Assembly: GCA_022710585.1 (NCBI GenBank)
Contig: JAKLGV010000026.1
Coordinates: 1 to 39,799, forward strand
DNA: 39,799 nucleotides
Reading direction: 5' to 3'
DNA from: Deltaproteobacteria bacterium
GTDB taxonomy: Bacteria > Desulfobacterota > Syntrophia > Syntrophales > Smithellaceae
In this document: in pieces, positions 31,841-39,799 of the stretch
Layout: each line of letters begins with the position of its first letter
Position numbering within the stretch: position 1 is the stretch's first letter
Program-made: the position numbers and the translations under genes
The notes under the pieces: generated by a model
What the model was told of the DNA's origin: nothing
What the model saw: the letters and a program-made list of their open reading frames with translations, nothing else
The model's database searches: none

Positions 31841-33190
31841 ATGGATGCGTTTTGGGATAAAACAAGCAGAATTATTCAGGAAAAAATAAGTAAGCAGAAT
31901 TATGACACATGGATAAAACCTATTAAGATTTTATCCATGGAAGATCAGCGCGTGCAGTTGTCCGTCCCCAATAAGTTTTTTAAGGACTGGCTTATGGAAA
32001 ACTATTGCTCTACAATTAAACAATCACTCAAAGATGCCGCGGGGCTGGAAGTTGATATTGACTTTATTCTTATCAAAAATCAGGAAAGTGCGGAGGAAAC
32101 ACCGGCAAAGTATTCAGCATCGGCAAAAAGCAGCTCAACCGCCGTGGTTCCTAAGGGCAAAACCACATCTTTTCTCAATAACAACTATAGCTTCGACAGA
32201 TTTGTCGTCGGCTCATGCAATCAGTTTGCTCATGCCGCATCCGTTGCCGTCGCTAAACAGCCTGCGAAAAACTATAATCCTCTTTTTATTTACGGCGGCT
32301 CCGGCCTGGGTAAAACACATTTACTGAATGCGATTGGACTATTAGCTGTTTCTACCCATCCTTCGATGAATATTATGTATGTTTCCGCGGAAGAATTCAT
32401 GAATGAAATGATTAATTCCATCCGCTATGACCGAATGCCTAAATTCCGTGAAAAATATCGTAATATCAGTTGTTTATTAATGGATGATATCCATTTTTTT
32501 GCGGGAAAGGACAGAACACAGGAAGAATTTTTTCACACGTTTAATACGCTGCGCGACTCGGGAAAACAGATTGTTGTCACCAGTGACAAATTTCCCAAGG
32601 ATATCCCAAACCTAGAAAGCCGACTACGTTCCCGTTTTGAATGGGGACTGATTGCTGATATTCAACCGCCGGAAATAGAAACAAAAATTGCTATTATTGA
32701 GAAAAAAATTCAGGAAAATAACATAGAACTGCCCGGGAATGTCGTTCATTACATCGCTTCTCACGCTGAATCCAATATACGTGAACTGGAAGGATTCCTC
32801 GTCAGAATAGGCGCTTATTCATCACTAACCGGACGTGAAATTGACCTGGATCTGGTCAAAGAAGTTTTAAGCAATCTTGTTCATCAAAATAAGAAAGGTG
32901 AATTATCTGTTGATGAAATTATTAAAGTGATTGCCGGTAAGTTAAATGTAAAAATATCAGATATTAAAGCGCATAATAAAAATAAAAACGCCGTCTTCGC
33001 GCGGCAGATTGCCATGTATCTGGCCAGAAAACATACCAATTATTCTTTTCCGGACATCGGACAGAAAATCGGTGGACGGGATCATTCCACGGTTATTTAC
33101 GCCAATAACAAAATAACCAGCAACATAAAATTAGATAAAAAAGTGAAAAATTTAATCCAGGAAATAGAGGATGTTTTAATTCACAAATAA
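31841..33190 (+). CDS. dnaA: Chromosomal replication initiator DnaA
   Basis: The ATG at 31841 gives 449 residues and a normal DnaA N-terminus (MDAFWDKTSRIIQEKISKQNYDTW). An upstream start at 31790 would translate through the DnaA-box cluster and is unlikely. Domain I is about 1-80. Domain III has Walker A GGSGLGKTH near 155 and Walker B LLMDDIHFFAGKDRTQEEFF near 215. Domain IV has the signature GGRDHSTVIYANNKI near 420. It binds DnaA boxes and melts the origin. It is followed by the AT-rich dnaA-dnaN spacer. Confidence 0.96.
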   Translation: MDAFWDKTSRIIQEKISKQNYDTWIKPIKILSMEDQRVQLSVPNKFFKDWLMENYCSTIKQSLKDAAGLEVDIDFILIKNQESAEETPAKYSASAKSSSTAVVPKGKTTSFLNNNYSFDRFVVGSCNQFAHAASVAVAKQPAKNYNPLFIYGGSGLGKTHLLNAIGLLAVSTHPSMNIMYVSAEEFMNEMINSIRYDRMPKFREKYRNISCLLMDDIHFFAGKDRTQEEFFHTFNTLRDSGKQIVVTSDKFPKDIPNLESRLRSRFEWGLIADIQPPEIETKIAIIEKKIQENNIELPGNVVHYIASHAESNIRELEGFLVRIGAYSSLTGREIDLDLVKEVLSNLVHQNKKGELSVDEIIKVIAGKLNVKISDIKAHNKNKNAVFARQIAMYLARKHTNYSFPDIGQKIGGRDHSTVIYANNKITSNIKLDKKVKNLIQEIEDVLIHK

Positions 33191-33348
33191 TAAACTTTTT
33201 TATATGGGATTTATAAACATAGAAATCATAATTAATATATTAATTTTATTTAAGAAATTATCTTTATCAACATATTAACAGGCACTACTGGTATTACTAA
33301 TTTAATATATATATAAGAATTTAAGAATAATCATGACAAGGAGGAAAT
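33191..33348. other. AT-rich dnaA-dnaN spacer, candidate origin unwinding region
   Basis: The 158-bp gap is extremely AT-rich. It contains a 16-bp perfect AT-only palindrome (33230-33245), the DnaA-box variant TTATCAACA at 33264-33272, the looser TTATAAACA at 33211-33219, and TA-repeat tracts near 33305-33315. The dnaN ribosome binding site (AAGGAGGA) closes it. With the box cluster before dnaA it fits a bipartite origin with its unwinding element downstream of dnaA. Confidence 0.5.
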
Positions 33349-34458
33349 ATGGAATTTAAAATAAATAGAGAAACCTTTCTTGACGGTATTCAGAAAACTT
33401 TAGGTATTGTTGAGAAAAAAACGACGATACCTATTTTAAATAATGTTCTTTTGAAAGCTGACGGTAACAAAATAAAAATTACTGCCACGGACAGAGAAAT
33501 CATCTTAATTTCAGATTATGAAGCTGAGGTTATCGAAAAGGGAGAGATTACTGTTTCCGCGAAAAAAATATATGAAATGATCAGAGAAATTCAGGGAGAC
33601 TCCATACACTTTGTTCTTAAGAATAATATTTTGAAAATATCGGCGCAGAGAGCCATTTATAAAATACCCGGGTTGCCCGCAGAGGACTTTCCGAGTATTG
33701 CCGATGATCATGATGTCCTGCTTCATAAAATAGAGGGCAGTGTCATTAAAGATTTAATTAACAAGACATCCTTTGCGATGGCGACGGATGAGACGAGAAA
33801 AAACTTGAACGGTGTCTTGCTGGAAGAAGGAATGGATGGCGTGAACCATTTATTAAGAATGGTTGCGACGGACGGACACAGACTGGCTTTAGCCAGGAGT
33901 TTGACGCCCGGCCATTTCTTTAAAGTCGGGAAAGGAATTATCATTCCCCGGAAGGGATTAATGGAAATTAAGAAAATTATCGATGAAAATGAAGAAGTTA
34001 AAATCGGTTTACACAAAAATATGTTTGTCATGCAGACAAAAAATACGGTTTTAAAGATCAGCCTGGTGGATGCTGATTATCCTGATTATAAAAAAGTCAT
34101 ACCAACAGAGAAAGGAATTAGTGTTACTTTGGAAAAAGAATATTTTGTGCACGCATTAAGAAGAATGAGCGTGGTCTCGTCCGAGAGATATGGAGGTGTG
34201 ATTCTTTCCTTTTCCAAGGGGAAACTGACTTTAAACTCAACGAATCTAGATGTCGGGGAAGCGACGGAAGAAATAGATATTGAATACGATGGAGAAGCGA
34301 TTGATAGCGGGTTTAATGTCAATTATTTAATAGATGCTATTTCCGTGGTCAACAAGGATAATATTTTGTTTGAAGTCGGAATGGGATTAAAACCGTCGAT
34401 GATTAAACAGGACGAAGATGACAGTTATTTATGTATCATTATGCCTTTAAAAATATAG
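33349..34458 (+). CDS. dnaN: DNA polymerase III beta sliding clamp DnaN
   Basis: The 369-residue protein shows the three repeated clamp domains, with family stretches such as KTTIPILNNVLLKA near 25, MVATDGHRLALAR near 170 and YLIDAI near 325. It ends with the usual IMPLKI. The length is standard. The clamp tethers Pol III and other DNA enzymes. The ATG has a strong ACAAGGAGGAAAT site. It is followed by gyrB after 27 bp, with no recF between. Confidence 0.96.
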   Translation: MEFKINRETFLDGIQKTLGIVEKKTTIPILNNVLLKADGNKIKITATDREIILISDYEAEVIEKGEITVSAKKIYEMIREIQGDSIHFVLKNNILKISAQRAIYKIPGLPAEDFPSIADDHDVLLHKIEGSVIKDLINKTSFAMATDETRKNLNGVLLEEGMDGVNHLLRMVATDGHRLALARSLTPGHFFKVGKGIIIPRKGLMEIKKIIDENEEVKIGLHKNMFVMQTKNTVLKISLVDADYPDYKKVIPTEKGISVTLEKEYFVHALRRMSVVSSERYGGVILSFSKGKLTLNSTNLDVGEATEEIDIEYDGEAIDSGFNVNYLIDAISVVNKDNILFEVGMGLKPSMIKQDEDDSYLCIIMPLKI

Positions 34459-34461
34459 TGA

Positions 34462-36891
<2,430 letters not shown>

Positions 36892-36919
36892 ATCAGCGAT
36901 CTGAAATATAACGATTGTG

Positions 36920-36936
36920 CCGGCATAATGTGCCGG
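36920..36936 (+). other. Small inverted repeat between gyrB and gyrA
   Basis: CCGGCA and TGCCGG pair around a 5-nt loop just before the gyrA ribosome binding site. There is no real T-run, so it looks more like an mRNA hairpin that separates or stabilises the two cistrons than a terminator. Confidence 0.4.
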
Positions 36937-36964
36937 TTTGCATACCAAGAGAGGAAGGAATAAA

Positions 36965-39463
36965 ATGGAACGAGATATCCACCATAAGCAAACCCTGGTG
37001 AATATAGAAGATGAAATGAAAAAATCCTACATGGATTACTCCATGAGTGTCATTATCGGCCGGGCCATTCCCGATGTGCGTGATGGCCTCAAACCGGTGC
37101 ATCGTCGGATTTTGTATTCCATGTATGAAACGGGCTATCGCCACAATAAACCCTACAAAAAATGCGCCCGTATCGTCGGTGATATCATGGGTAAATATCA
37201 TCCGCACGGCGACGCGGCGATTTATGACACGCTGGTGCGCATGGCGCAGGATTTTTCCCTGCGCTACATGCTGGTGGACGGCCAGGGCAACTTCGGTTCG
37301 ATTGACGGCGATCCTCCCGCGGCTATGCGTTATACGGAAAGCCGTCTGGCGCGCATTTCCGATGAGGTGATGGCCGATCTGGAAAAAGATACCATCGATT
37401 TCGTTCCCAATTACGATGAATCGCTGACGGAGCCGTCAGTGCTGGCCACGCGCATTCCTCTGTTGCTGCTCAACGGCACATCAGGCATCGCCGTCGGTAT
37501 GGCGACGAACATCCCGCCCCATAACATCACGGAAATTATAAACGGTACCATTGCCTGCATCAAGAATCCCGCGATTACCATTGAGCAGTTGATGCGTCAT
37601 ATCCCGGGGCCTGATTTTCCCACCGCGGGATTTATCAACGGCCGCGAAGGCATCCTGGCCGCGTATAAGACCGGCCGCGGCATCATCAAAATCCGGGCGC
37701 GTGCCCTGATTGAAAAGAACGCCCGCAACGACAAGGAAAGCATCGTCATTACGGAACTCCCTTATCAGGTAAACAAGGCGATGCTGATCGAAAAAATCGC
37801 CGAACTGGTGCGCGACAAAAAAATATCGGGCATTTCCGATCTTCGCGACGAGTCCGACCGCGAAGGCATTCGCGTGGTTATCGATCTCAAGCGTGATGAA
37901 AATTCAGCGATCATTCTCAATCAGCTCTATAAATTCACGCAAATGGAAGTATCCCTGGGCATTATCATGCTGGCGATCTCCGACGGCCGTCCGCAGGTTT
38001 TCAATCTGAAAGAGGTTCTGGAGAAATTCATCGCCTTCCGGCAGGAAGTGGTTATTCGCCGCACCCGATTCGAGCTGGCGCGCGCCAAGGAAAGGGCGCA
38101 CATTTTAGAAGGCTATATCATTGCCTTAAACAATATCGACGCGATTATTAAAGTCATCAAAGCGTCGAAAACGCCTGCGGAAGCATCAATTCAATTATGT
38201 GCGAAATTCAGTTTGTCGGAGATTCAATCCAAGGCTATTCTGGAAATGCGACTCCAGCGCCTGACCGGTCTGGAACGTGCCAAGATTGAAGAAGAATACG
38301 CCGAGGTCACAAAACTCATTGCCCATCTCCAGGCGATTTTAGATGATCCTCAGAAAGTTCTTCAGGTCATCATGGATGAGCTCAATGAAATCAAGGAACG
38401 TTACGGCGATGAGCGCCGCACGGAAATTGTTGCCAGTTCCGAAGATATCAATATCGAAGACATGATCGTCGAAGAAGACGTGGTCGTCACGATTTCGCAT
38501 GCCGGCTACATCAAGCGCAACGCCGTCAGCCTCTATAAGAGTCAGCACCGCGGCGGCCGCGGTAAGGTCGGCATGGGTACCAAGGAAGAGGATTTTGTGG
38601 AAAAAATCTTCATCGCTTCCACGCATAATTACCTGCTGGTTTTCACCAGCGCCGGAAAAGTGTACTGGCTCAAGGTGTATCAGATTCCACAGGCCGGGCG
38701 GGCGGCCAAGGGCAAGGCTATGGTCAATCTGATTAATCTTTCGCCCGGTGAAAAAGTCATGGCAACCCTGCCGGTGCGGGAATTCGTTGACGATAAATTT
38801 ATAGTCATGGTGACCAAAAAAGGCACCATCAAGAAAACGGAACTTTCCGCTTACTCAAATCCGCGCTCAGGCGGCATCATTGCCATTTCCATCGACGAGG
38901 GCGACGAGCTGGTGGAAGTGCAGTTGACGATGGGCAATCAGGACGTTTTCATCGCAACCCGAAAGGGTATGGCCATTCGCTTCAAGGAAGACGACGTGCG
39001 TGATATGGGCAGAACCGCCCGCGGCGTGCGCGGCATCAGTCTGGATGAAGGCGATGAAGTGATTGGCATGGACATTCCCGCCCAAAATACGTTCATGCTG
39101 ACCGTTTCCGAAAACGGTTATGGCAAATGCACGCCAGTTGACGAGTATCGAGTGCAGTCACGCGGCGGCAAAGGCACGATTAATCTGAAAACCGTGGAAA
39201 AAGTCGGCAACGTCTCCGGCGTTCTGCAGGTTATCGGTGAAGATAACGTCATGCTCATCAGCAATGCCGGCAAGGTCATCCGTCTGAAGGTTCAGGAAAT
39301 ACCGGTCAATCACCGTGTCACCCAGGGTGTCAGACTGATTGAACTGGAACCGGAAGAAAAACTGGTGGGCGTCGCCCGCACGACCTCTGAGACCGAAAGC
39401 AGCGGCAACGGCGATGATGAAGCCGATGGAGCAGCCGAAGACAACGGCACAGCAGAAGAATAA
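36965..39463 (+). CDS. gyrA: DNA gyrase subunit A
   Basis: The ATG at 36965 follows GAGAGGAAGGAATAAA, giving 832 residues. A TTG nine codons upstream is ignored. The catalytic tyrosine is Tyr123 ([12 protein letters not shown]). The quinolone region reads [12 protein letters not shown], with Ala84 where E. coli has Ser83, and Asp88 matching Asp87. The C-terminal pinwheel domain has the GyrA box QHRGGRG. It ends in an acidic tail ([18 protein letters not shown]), as in other gyrases where the tail tunes supercoiling. GyrA box and tail both argue for gyrase rather than topoisomerase IV. Confidence 0.97.
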   Translation: MERDIHHKQTLVNIEDEMKKSYMDYSMSVIIGRAIPDVRDGLKPVHRRILYSMYETGYRHNKPYKKCARIVGDIMGKYHPHGDAAIYDTLVRMAQDFSLRYMLVDGQGNFGSIDGDPPAAMRYTESRLARISDEVMADLEKDTIDFVPNYDESLTEPSVLATRIPLLLLNGTSGIAVGMATNIPPHNITEIINGTIACIKNPAITIEQLMRHIPGPDFPTAGFINGREGILAAYKTGRGIIKIRARALIEKNARNDKESIVITELPYQVNKAMLIEKIAELVRDKKISGISDLRDESDREGIRVVIDLKRDENSAIILNQLYKFTQMEVSLGIIMLAISDGRPQVFNLKEVLEKFIAFRQEVVIRRTRFELARAKERAHILEGYIIALNNIDAIIKVIKASKTPAEASIQLCAKFSLSEIQSKAILEMRLQRLTGLERAKIEEEYAEVTKLIAHLQAILDDPQKVLQVIMDELNEIKERYGDERRTEIVASSEDINIEDMIVEEDVVVTISHAGYIKRNAVSLYKSQHRGGRGKVGMGTKEEDFVEKIFIASTHNYLLVFTSAGKVYWLKVYQIPQAGRAAKGKAMVNLINLSPGEKVMATLPVREFVDDKFIVMVTKKGTIKKTELSAYSNPRSGGIIAISIDEGDELVEVQLTMGNQDVFIATRKGMAIRFKEDDVRDMGRTARGVRGISLDEGDEVIGMDIPAQNTFMLTVSENGYGKCTPVDEYRVQSRGGKGTINLKTVEKVGNVSGVLQVIGEDNVMLISNAGKVIRLKVQEIPVNHRVTQGVRLIELEPEEKLVGVARTTSETESSGNGDDEADGAAEDNGTAEE

Positions 39464-39508
39464 AAATATCAAAATTAGTAAAGCATATAATTTCTAACAA
39501 AGCACATT

Positions 39509-39536
39509 GGATATTATGCCGATTTAGATAATATCC
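39509..39536. repeat. 9-bp perfect inverted repeat downstream of gyrA
   Basis: GGATATTAT (39509-39517) and ATAATATCC (39528-39536) are separated by 10 nt, 45 bp past the gyrA stop. The stem is AT-rich with no T-run, so it is more like an operator or weak hairpin than a terminator. The 336-bp stretch 39464-39799 has no gene I can support. Confidence 0.5.
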
Positions 39537-39623
39537 GAGTAATATACACAGAGAACAGACTGATTATTGTTTAATATTAAGTTATTAGATGTAAAATTGT
39601 AGCATTTTGTAAAGGGTTTTATG

Positions 39624-39660
39624 CCGACAGCTCGGTCGGTGTTTGCAATATTAGCACCGA
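39624..39660 (+). other. Two mutually exclusive hairpins
   Basis: CCGAC (39624-39628) can pair with GTCGG (39635-39639). The overlapping TCGGTG (39636-39641) can instead pair with CACCGA (39655-39660). Only one can form at a time. No long T-run follows either. Confidence 0.35.
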
Positions 39661-39747
39661 TCCATATAAACATAAACCTTTGCACAAGGCGCGTTGTTAA
39701 AATCGTGAAAATTCAGCATGAAATATTATATAACATATTGATATTAC

Positions 39748-39776
39748 TTGACATTATTATATATTTCGGGTAATAA
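39748..39776 (+). promoter_or_regulatory. Strong sigma70-type promoter pointing out of the window
   Basis: TTGACA (39748-39753), a 17-nt spacer and TAATAA (39771-39776) give a perfect -35 and a fair -10. It should drive a gene just beyond the right edge, separate from the gyrase transcript. Confidence 0.6.
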
Positions 39777-39799
39777 TCCGGTCAAATTCATCACTGAAG

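Overview
The window reads as the replication-origin neighbourhood of a Gram-negative bacterium, joined to an O-antigen-type polysaccharide locus and a block of exported surface proteins. The long Gram-negative form of GyrB, the Wzm/Wzt O-antigen exporter and the gene content suggest a deltaproteobacterium in the wide sense (Thermodesulfobacteriota, perhaps Syntrophia). That placement is inference, because no rRNA or tRNA is present to test it. All genes from the left edge to about 29.25 kb are on the minus strand, and all genes from 29.42 kb onward are on the plus strand.

Region 1 (1-13.5 kb, minus) holds mostly exported or envelope proteins. It has a GT-C-like membrane protein, a zinc-ribbon membrane protein and a secreted C39-like cysteine peptidase with a CARDB domain. 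It also has a secreted CAP/SCP-domain protein and a GT2-GT4 glycosyltransferase with a small basic partner. Interleaved with these are three signal-peptide-bearing proteins with C-terminal peptidase S74 (intramolecular chaperone) domains, plus one S74 3' remnant. The S74 paralogues share an almost identical central DNA module of about 500 bp. Their heads (about 13, 7 or 0 copies of a 17-residue repeat) and coiled-coil tails differ. Most end in clear hairpin terminators.

Region 2 (13.5-27.3 kb, minus) is a polysaccharide locus. In transcription order it encodes a WecA/MraY-type initiating transferase, an Rmd-like GDP-6-deoxyhexose reductase, Wzm, Wzt with a C-terminal substrate domain, an FkbM methyltransferase with a heptad coiled coil, and a 1219-residue triple-GT4 protein. 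Next come a GT-C transferase, a GtrB/DPM-type GT2, a SAM methyltransferase and a flippase-like membrane protein. The order wzm-wzt-methyltransferase/coiled coil-multidomain GT resembles the E. coli O8/O9 wzm-wzt-wbdD-wbdA layout, and the Rmd-like gene recalls the D-rhamnan (A-band) clusters. The best functional hypothesis here is an ABC-exported deoxyhexose polymer with a methyl cap that Wzt recognises.

Region 3 (27.5-29.25 kb, minus) has an MtfA-like M90 metallopeptidase and a UbiA/MenA-type prenyltransferase behind a near-consensus promoter.

Region 4 (29.4-39.5 kb, plus) is the replication core: rsmG-parA-parB-dnaA-dnaN-gyrB-gyrA. recF is missing from its usual place between dnaN and gyrB. 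DnaA-box-like 9-mers cluster just upstream of dnaA, and another lies in the AT-rich dnaA-dnaN spacer, which fits a bipartite oriC. The last 336 bp carry inverted repeats and a strong promoter that points out of the window.

No tRNA, rRNA, CRISPR array or intact insertion sequence was seen.
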